Shown here: positions 1 to 11,560 of the stretch, piece by piece | How the letters are laid out: every line of letters begins with the position of its first letter | Numbering within the stretch: position 1 is the first letter of the stretch | Source of the DNA: Ophiostoma sp. CBS 140.51 | Lineage: Eukaryota; Ascomycota; Sordariomycetes; Ophiostomatales; Ophiostomataceae | Reading direction: 5' to 3' | DNA length: 53,841 nucleotides | Assembly (NCBI GenBank): GCA_029298735.1 | Contig: JANSLP010000231.1 | Span: 1-53,841, forward strand | Program-made: the position numbers and the translations under genes | The notes under the pieces: model-generated | Database searches by the model: none | The model's input: only the letters and a program-made list of their open reading frames with translations | Told to the model about the DNA's origin: nothing

Positions 1-24
1 AAAAAAAAAAAAAAAAAAAAAACA

Positions 25-55
<31 letters not shown>
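1..55. repeat. A-tract at window edge
   Basis: Positions 1-22 and 26-55 are uninterrupted A, broken only by CAC at 23-25. It lies about 100 bases beyond the stop codon of the minus-strand gene ending at 157. It may be a simple genomic homopolymer, the tail of a retroposed element lying outside the window, or an assembly edge. Nothing else is visible in 56-156. Confidence 0.8.
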
Positions 56-59
<4 letters not shown>

Positions 60-156
60 AAAGAAAAAGAAGAGATATTAAATTTTGTGTCGCTTAGATC
101 ATTGAAGAGGAAGTCAATGCAGTAAGCAGAGAGTAAGAGTTCGAGCTGGATAAATA

Positions 157-3100
157 TCACATAAAGGGCAGGAAGGAGTTGCGCTTCTTGGCCTTCTTCG
201 GGGCGAGCGAGGCGTTCGTATCCATGCTGCCAAGAATCGAGTCAAAAGTGCTCTCGGCGTTGAAGGTACCTCTATGCTTGAGGTCGGCGCCGAGGCCACC
301 GCTGTTGGAACCGTCCTGCTGGTAGCCCGCATTGCCGTTGGCCTCAACCATGGCCCGCAGGTTCCCGGCTGAAGCGATGCGGCGGGTAGAGGGGTGGAAG
401 CTGTTGCGGTTCGGCTGCTGGTTGTAAGGGAGCGGGTGGCCATCGTCGCCAAGGTTCACGGGCTCCAAGGCCCAGCCGATACTGGCATGGCGCAGGTGAG
501 CCCGCTCCTGAAGTTGGTGGTAGTTGTCGCGGGTCTGGGGCCACGGGAGATTCGCAGGAGGCTGCAGTTGCTGCATGGGCTGCAGCTGCGGCGAGTATTG
601 ACCCTGCTTCTGTGGCACTGTGGCGGGTGACATGGACCGCGGCGAGGTATCGTTGTCGGCGTTGTCATCGTAGTTGGTGGGCTGAATCCGAGGCGACGAG
701 GTGGTGGACGCATTGGCTGTCGCGCCCGAGTCTGCAGCCGAGACCAGTGTGGCCATTGTGACAAGAGAAGGTGAAGAGGAGGACATGCCCAGGGAGGAAC
801 CATTGGGGACATCCGGTAGTGTCACAGGCTGGATGGGGAAGGGTACGCCAGCTGCGGCTACAGCCTCCACATTTTCTGTACCTTGGACGATAACTAGATC
901 GTCTGGTGTAACACCCGCGTTCGAGATCGATTTTCTCGCAGCCTCTGAGCTCCAAATCTTAGCTGCCAGCCAGCAGTGCGAGCGGTGGTATGTGGCCTCG
1001 ACCGAGTACAGTAGCACATCTGCCGACAGCTCCACCAGGGGGCCAGCTCCGCCCGCCGTCTGGAACCAAGCTTTTCGCACCTCACCTGCATCTTCAACCC
1101 ATGGGGCACGACCCTGCGGTGGCTCACACAAAAAGTATTCGACGCCTTCGGTGTGACGCAAACCGGGCGCATCAATGACAAGCATGGGCATGGACTGCAG
1201 GACGACGTAGAGGAACAGCCAATGGCCGATACGCATCTCGGACAACTCGGCTTCCGATTTGCCTCTCTTGGCCTCGCGGAGTTCAAATGCCTCGAAAGCT
1301 GCCAAAAACGGAGACTCCTCCGGTCTCTCGGCGTCGACATTGTGCGATTTGAGGAGAACTAGCTGGAGCTCGTAGGGCTGGACGTTCTTATCAAAGCGGA
1401 CCTGGTCCTTCGGAGCCATATCAGGGTACGTCTCGTGAATCGTAGCCATGGTCGGCAGTTTCGGGGTATCGAATGGAACAGGCGGCAGAACAGGCGGAGA
1501 GGACTGGTCAAACTCATTGAGGATCTGGCGGAGGGCCGTAATCGAGGCATCTGCCGGGGTGCCGGCCGTAGGCGACTGGATCGAGCCGATGGCGGCAGAT
1601 ACACCAGTGCCATCTTCACCTGCTCGAGTAGTGATTGAGTTGCGGTTCACAAGAAGATCGTACACAGAGCAAAGGTCGGCGTACAGTGTCTTGAGAACCA
1701 GACGGTTCAGGCCGCTCTCTGAGAAGGGGTTACGGCGGCTGCTCGCCTTGGGAGGCCAGCTACCAAACTGTGTCTTGTAATATCTGAGAACAAATGCGCG
1801 CATCTCGACAAAGGCAGTGCGCCAGTTCTTGAAGCGGATATTGCGGTAGTCGGGGTTAGACGTGGAATTGGCCACACCCGCAAACAAGCTGGGGAAGTCA
1901 AATTGCTCGAGCCGCGTGTTGACGCTGTGCTGCCGAGTGAGAAGGTCGAGGTGAGCACGCTCAAGGCGTTGCAAGGTGTTGGAGGAGACTTTGTCCCAAA
2001 GGGGCGATGCCTTGAGGTCGCGCAGTGCCGGGTACTTGCCCACGGCGTGGCAAAAGGCTTCGTTGTACAGTGGCCAGTAACGCAGCTGCTCACCCAGAAC
2101 AAGGGCTTCGAGAGTCTTTTCGCGACCGTGGCGCAAGTCTGAAAGAGCCGTCTGGTCGATATAGAAGCCGGTGCTCAGGTCGACTGCATCACCAAAAGAG
2201 TTGCTGCCGCCGGAATTGAATCCGAACTCAAACTCACGAAGCAGGGCTGAGACCTGTGTTAGTGCCGCGCAAACAGTCGGGAAGCTGCGCGTAGCAACCA
2301 GAGGCTGGCCGGTCAAGAGAGCAAAAAGATTGCGGAGTGCGATTAGGCGCTCAACATCGGGGGCACCGTTCAGGCCATTGTAGCTGCTGGAAGGCAAATG
2401 AAGCCGGGATTCGTTGCCGCCGAAAAGAGGCGGGGACATGGGCGGAGAGACAATGCGATGGGCGTCGGCAGCGGTGAGCGAGTCCCGACCGCCAAAACTA
2501 CGGGCGCGGGAACGAGCGCTGGTCGGCGAAGAGGCTTGGCTCTGGACGAGGCTGCTGAGAACACGGGATTCCTCGATGACGGACATGCGCACCTTGAAGG
2601 ATGCTCCCTGGCCGTTCTCGTGAGGCGAAAGGTAAACATAGAGAGTTCCGTTGTCGTCCCAAATCTCAGGAACCTGTGGAGCCAGTCTATTAGTATCCAC
2701 GGATAAGTCTTCATTAGGTAAGAGGGTACAATGGTCGCACCTTGTCGCAGTTCATCAGGTAGTCAATGTTGTAGTCAACATGGGAGTCCGTAGACAGGAC
2801 CCAAGCAGCCGAGGCCGGTCTTACGGACGGCTCGTGTGACTTTGACCGCAACCGGCTGTTGCCTCCGCCGACACCGGGGAGCCAACTCATTCGCCGGTTG
2901 GCCCGAGTTGTCGCGCGGTTTGGGCTCTGTGCATCGTTGCCGTCACTAGAATGCGTTGAATGTGAGCGCGAACTAGGATCTGTTCCGACAGACGCAACAT
3001 AGCCAAGCTGCGGTTGCCCCGGAGGGTACGGCTGCAACTGGTTGGGACCCGTAGTGATGACCGGAGGCTGTGCGGATACGCTGCGACCACGTGGTCCATC

Positions 3101-4367
3101 GTTGGAAGGTGGCGACAGGCCACGGCCCGGCGATTTGCGCAGACGTAGAGGCGCCGAAACAACATTCTGCCGGGTCGATTCAGGCTGCTGCTGCTGCTGT
3201 GGTTCTAGTACGGCGTCTCGTGGACGTCCTCTTGTCTTCTTGAGTGTTGCTGGTGACGCTTGTGTCTCAATAAGTCTTGGAAGCAGAGACAGCATGTTTG
3301 GATCTTCTGTTTCTTCCGTTTCGGCGATAGGAGAGACGACAGTTGGCACGGTGGGATGCAAGATAGGCTCTGTAGGGGCTTTGTGTGGTGGTGGGAAAGA
3401 ACTGGCTTCGACGCTGGAAGTTCGTAGAGGCCACTCCGGACGGGGTCGTGTCGGTGCAGCGGGCGCAGAAGATTCGTGTGATGAGGGCGTGGATGAAGTT
3501 TGCAGGTCGTTGTAGCTGGGCGGCGGTGTGGTAGGCTTGTCATGGACATCGAGCATCGACCTAGGAGGTGCACTGTCGAACAACTTGCCAGGTAAGTTGA
3601 GAGGGAGGAAGGTCTCCGGTGATGATGTTGCCGTCGTTGTTGAAACTACTTCTGATGCATCCTCAAAATTTGTAGATTCGGTGGCCGAAGTCTGGGATGG
3701 TGGGGCTGGAGGAGCTTCAGTCGGCTCAGGCACTTTGAGCTTGTCAGTAAACAGAAACAGCAGTTGAAGTGAGACATATGAGAAGTTCCCAATATGAGTA
3801 GGTCGAGGGATGACGAGGCTGGACGCCAAAAAGCAGATATTGTGTTATTGTGTTGGGGAGGCGGCCGGATATTGGGACAGCTAACTAAAAAATAAAAATA
3901 AAAAGGGAACACAACGCTGCACAAGCAAGCCACCGGGGCTTTTGAAATAATGGGAAAATAAAACACAAAGAGCTCTAGGATACCTCTAAGATGCTCATCC
4001 GGGCATATGTCCGTGCCGTTAAACAGGGAGTGAAGTGCTGGGTAGGAGGATGCTGCACTGGCACCGGGCAAGTCGAGCGTGTACAGGCACATGGGGACAG
4101 TGAGAACAAGCTGACGATGCCCAGTGGTACGGCATGAGGGCCAAGGCAAAAGGCAAAAGGGGCGGAACGCAAACAAGACGAAGACGAGATGCGAGATGTG
4201 GGGAGACGAGAACACGAGAGAATACAAAGGCCGAGAAAGACAAGGAACATGGGCAGGGCATCTGAAATGCCCCGAGACATGTTTTGCATTGCAGCTGCTG
4301 TAAAAGCTGCAAAAAGCTGCGTGTTCACACCGCACTCATCACAACACTACTCACCTGTGGTCGCCAT
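157..4367 (-). CDS. Large fungal protein of unknown function (DUF8004-like)
   Basis: Three-exon model, about 1173 aa: exon 1 4367-4355 (ATG plus 10 nt), exon 2 3732-2741, exon 3 2673-157. The second intron has a GTGCGA donor, CTAAT branch and CCACAG acceptor, and joins ...NCDK to VPEIWDD in frame. Residues 1-320 are Pro/Ser/Thr-rich low complexity with a short polyQ (CTG/CAG run near 3183-3201). A globular core follows: about 444-680 is helical and rich in Leu, Arg and Trp, and a second block at about 744-910 includes an IGHWLFLYVVLQSMP stretch. The rest to the C-terminus is disordered and Gln/Pro-rich, ending in a basic KKAKKR patch. The core resembles proteins that I recall being grouped as DUF8004; I cannot give a function. 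The first exon is inferred from a CACAG|GTGAGT donor and a CTGAC...AAAG acceptor and is the least certain part. The reading frame from 3732 to 157 is secure. Confidence 0.8.
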
Positions 4368-7300
4368 GGCTGCCTAAAGAGAGGGTGAAAAGTGCCGCGA
4401 GGCGTTTACACAAGGCCTCCACGGAAGTCCAGTTTGCAGGGTGGAGGGGTCGAGGCGACGGTGGGAAGAGGATATGAAGCACCGATGGGAGAGGCCGAAC
4501 AAGCAAGGACCTCTTAACAACGAACGAACGAGGGTGTTTTGAAGCGCACTGTACACTACTGTACACCGAAGACGTGCAGAAATACGCAGAAAACCAATAT
4601 GGCAGTGATCAGGCGTCAGGCAGACCGTCGGCCTTGAAAGCTTGGCGGGGGTGTTCGTCGAGGATGGTTTGTTTCGTTTAGTTGGTGTCGAGCATGTAAG
4701 TGAAGGGAGACCGGGAAATCGGGGTGCTTGGAGGGATCTGGCAGGCACTTCTGTTCTTGGTGATGTTCTTGGTTTGGCGTTTTGTTGTTTCGAAGCTGCC
4801 TGGATGATGATATAGCAAAACAGTGAGAGGGGCAAAAGAGACGAGGGACGAGGGGAGGGGGGAGAAGAAAATGAGGCTGCTAGGACGTTTTAAAGAGAGG
4901 CTGAAGGAAGGCGTGCAGGGCGAGCAGGATGGGACCTGCCTCTGGTGTTATTTTTGGCCGGAGCCGCAGGAGGACAGACAAGGCAAGAGCGGGCCACAGG
5001 TTGGAACAGGTGCGAAGCAGTGCAGAGCAGGGGAAGCTGTATGGTCAGGACAGCCACGGAAGGAGCGGCCAGTGTGCAATAGGATATCCGTAATGGCCTG
5101 CGCAAGACTTTGGGGGCGTGCGTGCACGGTTGTTGAGAAAGTGGAAAGAGCAAAAGAGCAAAAGAGGCAAGACTGGATTGCAAGATATTTACGAAAGAGA
5201 ACGACAGCGAGGAAGGTGTGGTGGTACACGACATGCAGAAGAGAAAGGAGAGGAAAGAGCGAAAGAGCGCGGGCAGGTACATTTACCTAGAAACGACAAA
5301 TGTATGGAGGACGAGCATGGGCACATCGCCTGTCAAAAATGACTGTCAATTTGCTCTGGAGAACTGTGCCCATCAACCAAGGCAAACCCCTCGCAGAACG
5401 CCGCGTATTTGCGTATTTTCATTTTCATCGACGGATGGTCTTTGCCTCGCTCGCATTCATGGTATTCTGCCCTGTCTGGATTAGCCTGGTTGTGGAGGAC
5501 TAATACGTACTCTGCCTCGTCACCAAGCCCGGCTCTGTTACCGACAGCTTTTTGCGCAGACGTGGGCCAGGAAGGGGAAAGGATGTGCGCTGGGACGTGG
5601 GACCTGGCAAACAGGCCAGCAATTTGCAAACCAGGCTCTGCGGTGCGTTTGTGTATGTACTCCGGACCTGGCGGACCCAGCGGCGACGGCGGCGACGTAC
5701 GACGCACAACGCCAGAATTCGTACTCGTAGCCAGGGTCAGTGTGGACAGTGGACACACCTTTTCTGTTAATTTTCCCGTGTTGAAACCAGTATTCCAAAA
5801 GGGATGCGTCCCAAATACGTCCCCAATACGTCGTTAATCGTCCAGAGAAAGAGTAGTACTTCCGTTTCACTGCGTGCGTCGTACGCCAAGGATTTGAAGA
5901 CCCTGGCGAACTTGGACGCCTTGGAGCCTGGGGGCGGCTGTCCTGGTCCTGGCTGCTGGGCCAGACATGGAGACAAGACATGCAAAAAGGCCCACTCTGA
6001 GGATCCTGCTGCGTCCTGTTTTTTGGGGATTTTGCTGGGAGTTGAAATGGAAGGAGGGTAATGGACCCGTTGTTACTGCAGGGGTTTTGCCTTTGATCTT
6101 CCTTTTTCACTTTGCTCTCCCTTTTGTCGTGCTCTTTTGTCTCTTCTTTCCTGTCTTTCTTTCAACTCTTTTCTCTCCTGTCTTTCATCTGCTTCTCATC
6201 GCAATCCCACCAGCTCGGCTACTTTCTCAAAGGTTCCCTCTGCTCAATGCTGCAACTTTTGCGCGCGTCGAGGTTTGGCTGCAGAGCCCGTAGTCCCCTT
6301 TGGGGCTGGCGAAACAGACCTGTGGTGGATGCCATGCGGCAGGGCAGACAAGCTGTTGAAACGGCGAGACATCCAGACAGCGTGCCAATTCAAGTGGAGG
6401 GGGACGGACATGGAGGACGAAGAGGACGTGGAGGCTCGTGGGCGTGGTAGTGAGAGGCAGAGAAGCTCGCATTCGTCTTTTCTTAGGTTGCGTTGCTGTT
6501 TCTGTGTTGTTGGTCGCTCCTTCTTCGTCACAGCGTCAACACAGCCCTATTCAGCTCCACTCCAGACCGTCCACACCCGCCGTCAGCTCACCGGCCGCCA
6601 ACGGCATCACGCCCCATCCTTGGACCGTTTTGTGCTGTTTTGTTCTTTATTTGCGCGTTCCGATTTGCGTGGCATGGGGCATGGTGCCGCGGGATTGCTG
6701 TGTTGGTCGTGGCTGTGCTATTTTACGTGTTCTTTTTGAAGCGGCGTGCTGTAGCGCAAGGTTGGCAGGCGCGGCAAGAGGGAAGCTAGCAGATGGGGAG
6801 AGAACGCTTGAGTCGCTCTTGCCCAGTCGAGGATCAATACGAAAAATACGTCATGTCCATGAGTGGGTTACGTTGTGTTGGTTTTTTTTGCTCTTGCCAC
6901 GCACACCGACATCCAACCACCAAACACGGCAGAGGCGTCTGTCGTTCTTGCCCTTCCCGCACAAGACCCAAGCGAACCTCCGTGCACCTCGTCTCCCATC
7001 TGCCCTTTCCCGTCCTTCTCCAAACTCGGTGATGCAACCCCGCATATCCTGGGCCAGAGACACGGGACGAGGCAACGGCACTGCGACTGTGATATACCTG
7101 TGATGTGCCTGCAATTACACAGTACAGTGTATGTACACATTGCTGTGTCATCTTGTATTACAGTATAAGATTATGAAAGCAGGGCGGCGTTCCTGGGCAA
7201 TATGTATGATTTTTATGTGCTCTTTTTCTTGGGACAAATCGTATTTTGTCTGTCGGAACCGAAATGAATGAACGATCTCACCTTCTTTAAACAAAGTAGG

Positions 7301-8755
7301 CCGTCGTAAAATCCTTTTCGAAATATGTTTCAAGAAGACGGCACTTTTCAAAGTAAGAAAAGGGCAAATTGCGTTGTGCTGCTTCTCTGCGACGTAACTT
7401 CTTATTCTGGTAATAGCAATACCACAGGGCGGAATATTGAAATCCGCGAACAGACGTGATGCCAGAACGAAGAGTCTCAACGAGGAGGGAAGGATCAGCA
7501 AGCCCGCTTTTCCCACTGCAACGGTCACCGCACGCACAACAGAGCAAAAGAGAGCAGAGCACCAAAAAGACAACCAAAAACTGACAGTGGAGGCAGACAA
7601 AGCAGAGCCCCATAAACCCGGATTGCCGTTACGTTTATTTTTATCCTGACCTCATCCGATTCGCCGCTGACGAAATAGGGTACAGCCTCGGTGCAGGGCC
7701 GCCGGCGACTTGAGATCGTCGCTGAATTGTCTCGACCTTTTAAGATAATGATCGAAAGATCGAAAGGTCAAGCAAGAAAGATTGACATCGTCGGTTCTGA
7801 CGACAGAGACAGGGTTTCAACTCCCAGTGACGAATGCCATCTTCTTGTCTGCCCTCAGTCTGCACGGCTGCATCATGTCTGCATGGCCGCATCATGGGCT
7901 GCAGGCCTGTCTGCCTGCTCGTCACTCTCAATCTCACTTTGTGTTGTCACCAATCGATCCTTGAAATCCTTCTTTCAGCTCTTCTGACAGATGTGACAAG
8001 ACATGCCCGAGCCCAACCCTTCGCCAACTCCTTCGCTATCCCTAGGTCGCGGCTCTTGTCTGTTTTGTATTGCACAATATCTATGAGTGGTCGTATCCGA
8101 CGGAATAACACACCGTACTGAGTATGGCGTGTGAATTATTGTATTCCTCCAAGCACCAAGTCCCTGAGAAGGAATGCAGAAAGTTGTAGGGAAATGGTAC
8201 TTGAATGTACCTTTTCTCACTTTTAGATTCTTTCGATACCTTCTAGCCTGATCCTTCGAGGTGTCCTTTTCTTTTGCTTATTTGCGCCATGCGTGGCGGC
8301 CTGTCGTTCCGACTGGCAAAAAACCAGATATCATGTTGTCGAACAACCATTCCCGACAGGAGGTATTGTGGGCACAGCCTCTCGTCTCACAGGCGCACAC
8401 AGCCAGGTTCCCGCGCCAGCGGAGCGCGGGAAATAGAGACAACGAGAGAAATAGGAAAGGAGAGTAAAAAGCTTAGAGCCTGAATATGGGGCCACAAACG
8501 GAGAACCTCCCCAAAATGCCAAAAATAAGAACCAAACGGGGTAAGGGGCGCGGGCGCTCCTTTGTTTTCGTTCAATCGATCTACGAAGCGGAGCGAAGCG
8601 TACCTGTGGCTGCAGGTGGGTGGTGATTAAAGAGGCTCAAAGAGGCTCAATGCCAAGACTCTGCAAGAAACATATGCAGGCAAAGCAAAGAAGCAATATG
8701 GCGGGCAGGAGGAAGAAACGAGATGTCAGTGGAGCGCAATGTTTAATATCCGATG
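4368..8755. other. 4.4-kb gap with no recognisable gene
   Basis: About 4368-5350 is purine-rich on the + strand, so pyrimidine-rich in the sense of the minus-strand gene ending at 157, and is probably its promoter and leader. From about 6085 to 7040 the skew reverses: the + strand becomes C/T-rich, resembling a fungal promoter and leader pointing rightwards. No convincing + strand coding sequence follows. Reading frames of up to about 220 codons exist, but they have low-complexity or irregular composition and match no family I know. An exact 10-bp tandem duplication (AAAGAGGCTC twice) lies near 8629-8648. No tRNA or 5S rRNA signature was seen. Confidence 0.6.
8629..8648. repeat. 10-bp tandem duplication
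   Basis: AAAGAGGCTC occurs twice head to tail, just downstream of the stop codon of the Rtg2-like gene (in its 3' flank). Probably replication slippage. Confidence 0.7.
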
Positions 8756-10971
8756 CTACTCGGAAAACTTCTCGGCATGCACCTTGAGCCTGACGCTCTC
8801 TTTGTGCAGCTTGCCCACCGAGCCGAAGCACTCAGGCAGCTCTTCGGCCAAGTCGAGCCCGACAGCGCGGCTCGCGGCTACGAAAACATTGAGATGGACG
8901 GCTGTCTTCTTGCCTGACTTTGTTGTTGACAGTGTGGGTTCGAATCTGTAAATGTTAGTTACGTGAAGAAGAATCACAGTAATGTAGGCTCGTGAACTAC
9001 TCACCGTATGGAGGCCAGCTCGACTGCGTTGGGCGGTCCGGCCGGGAACACAAGGGCAAGCACAGCGGAAACGCCGCCAATGTACTCGGCCCAGAACATG
9101 AGGTCATCATCGCCCTCCGAGCCGCCACTGTTTCCACCAACACGTCTGTCCAGCAGCTGCCGCAACCCGTCGAGCAGCGACTTGTCCGTTGGTGCCACAC
9201 CGCCGCCCCAACGGGTCCAGAGGCTGACGGCCAGCACTGCGCGTGCCTGGTGTGTTAAGCCCGGCATGCCCGGGTTGCGTACCACAGCATCGTGTAGCAC
9301 AAAGGCTGCATTAGCTGATGAGTCGGCACCCGTGCGTTCCCAGATGTGTGTGGCCAGCAATGCGAGCAAGGGCCGCAATGGTGCCCACGCAGGTTGTGAT
9401 GATGGCAGTGGTGGCAAAGCGGACAGAAGAGCTTCTGCAGAGGCCTCGATGGCAGCCACGACGTCTTTGTCGGCTCGGCCGCGCGTATACGACGACGATG
9501 CTGCGGCTGTCTCCACGAGAACCTTCAATGGGTCGGCCTCGCGCAATGAGGGCGGTAGGCGCATCATGAGTGCACCCTCGCGGTTGCCACCAGCGCAGAA
9601 AGTGACACTGCGGATCGTATGGTTTGAACGCTGCAGGGCGACAATCAAAGCGTCCACTACAGCCGTGATTGCCGCAAACTGCTGCCGTCGCCGTTTGGAC
9701 ATGCCAAAGATTTTGCCGCCAGCCAGCTCGTGGTTTGCGCGGCGCATGCCGTGTGTATCCCGGAAGAAGGACCCGGGCACAGTGTAGCCTCCCATGAGTG
9801 GCACCGGGTAAGGCTGTACGGCATCATTGTGCATCAACATGCTGCCATAGCCGCGGAAGCCGCCGCCGCATAGGTATATATTAATGCCGTTGTCGATGGA
9901 CTTGTTGCCTTGCTGGCGTTGCTGGAGCTGCAACAGGCTAGGGAACATCTCGTGTAGACGGGCGAGGGCGGCGGTCATGTCGTCAGCCAGTTTCGGTGCA
10001 GCTTCGGCTGTGGCCCGGGAGTCCGCCTCGGCTTTGGCCTCTGCAACGAGCCGGACCCTCTCTGCATCGAGGTGTTTTGGCTTCTTATCAAGCTGTAGTT
10101 CGCTCCCGGCATCGCCAATGTGTGATGCAGACGATGCTACAAGACGAGTCAGGCGTGCTGCGCCGTAGGGCATGCTCTGGCCAGCCCGTGCTGCTGCCAC
10201 TTCGTAGCCGGGGCCGATTTGCGGGTCCACATACGTCATCTGCACACTGCCGCCGCCTAGGTCCAGCATCAGGCCGCCCGCGCTTGTGTCGCTATTGCCG
10301 ACGACGGCAAAGCCAGATCGAGCGCCCGTCGAGCCAAACAGCGTCTCGACCTCGGGTGCCAGCACGTGCACCGACAGATCTGGGGCTGCGACGGCAATGG
10401 CATCGAGCAATGTGCCCGCATTGGCGGCACGGCGCATAGCTTCGGTGGCGAAGACAGCCATGCGATCGGGCGCAACACCGTAGTCAAGTGCAATGCGGCG
10501 GAAACGGGCCAGTGTACGTGCGACCTGCTTGATTGTCTCGGCGGGAAGTGTCAGGGCCGGAGGATCACCGGCCCGTCCACCGCTGCTCGTGCTGTTGTCG
10601 ACGGCTGTGAGCGCGTCAAACAACGAGATGCCAGCGCGCTCGCGGTAGACACAGGGCAGCAGGCGGGTGCGAGGAGGCGACAGGTCTGAGATTGAGAACC
10701 GGATGCCATTGCTGCCCATGTCAACAAGAGCATGGAGGTGATTGTCGTCGTCTGGATGCCATTTTGGCAGTTTGTCGGCATAGTTGTCGAGGGTGATGAT
10801 GTCAGCGCCAGTGTTGGTGGAGGGGGCCATGGTGACGTCGTTGGGGGTGTTGGAGGGGTTGTTGATCTTGTCGACGGCAGCAGAGGGGGCGAAAAGGAGA
10901 GCAATGCAAAGAAGAAACGCAGAAAGCAATATTAACGTGGCGACGCGAATTGGTCTGTTTTCTGGTCCCAT
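8756..10971 (-). CDS. RTG2: Rtg2-like Ppx/GppA-family phosphatase (retrograde regulation protein)
   Basis: Two exons: 10971-9005 and 8945-8756, 718 aa from the first ATG. The intron (9004-8946) has a GTGAGT donor, CTAAC branch and TTACAG acceptor and joins ATA CG|A TTC in frame. The protein carries the actin-like ATPase-fold signatures of the exopolyphosphatase/GppA family: a first phosphate loop LVDMGSNGIRFSI near residue 80 and a second loop LDLGGGSVQMTY near residue 234. Yeast Rtg2 senses mitochondrial dysfunction and releases Rtg1/Rtg3; filamentous relatives are annotated the same way, but their biochemical activity is less clear. The first ATG adds a hydrophobic segment (about residues 9-32). 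An in-frame ATG at 10830 (residue 48) lies in a near-ideal CACCATGGC context and begins the usual soluble form, so the true start may be there, giving 671 aa. Confidence 0.9.
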
Positions 10972-11560
10972 GGAAGTTTTTGTGTGAAACTGGGCGGGCT
11001 GAGGGAAGGTGCGGGCGGGGAGGAGGGTGGAGGTTTTTTGGGCAAGCGCATCGATAAGTTGATAGACGGCAGACTGTACTAAACTGAAGTCTAAAATGAC
11101 CTCGTGGCTTTTCAGCCAACCACACCAAGTAGTCTAAGACACGAGGTAAAATCAAGCTTGACATACTCAGGTCCTTGGTTCTCGTTCTCCTCTCATTATT
11201 AAACATTACAGGTAGCAAAACAAGAAAAAAATTAATTAATAAGAAGACATGGATTGATACAGTCTCTGATATATGACAGCTATAAGATCGATAAAAATAC
11301 AAATATATTTCAAAAAACAAACAAATATCCAACCAACCGTTTGTGTTTATTATTCAAACAGAACGTCCCTAAACTCCAAAGCAAAGCAACAAAAATCAAC
11401 AAAGAAATGATAAGAAATCGTAAGAGCCAACCCCGTCTATCCGGCATGATACCTTTCCCCCAAGATAGATTATTAAAATATGATAAGAAATAGGTTACGA
11501 GCAAGGTTACAAGCAAAAAAAAACAGAGACAAGCTAGACTTGTCTTGTTGTGTCTGCCAG
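10972..11560. other. Intergenic region, AT-rich in part
   Basis: 589 bp between the Rtg2-like ATG and the stop codon of the O-fucosyltransferase-like gene, both minus strand. About 11170-11530 is strikingly AT-rich (AATTAATTAAT and similar tracts) and is probably the 3' UTR and termination region of the upstream gene. 10972-11165 should hold the Rtg2-like promoter and leader. No coding potential was recognised. Confidence 0.6.

Noticed and set aside
6137..7103. Overlapping + strand frames of 200 and 221 codons
   Set aside because: Two different frames are open over the same pyrimidine-rich stretch, neither with recognisable domains or splice-supported extensions.
8930..8946. GGGTTCGAATCTG, like a tRNA B box
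   Set aside because: It lies inside the second exon and acceptor of the Rtg2-like gene and has no matching A box or cloverleaf around it.
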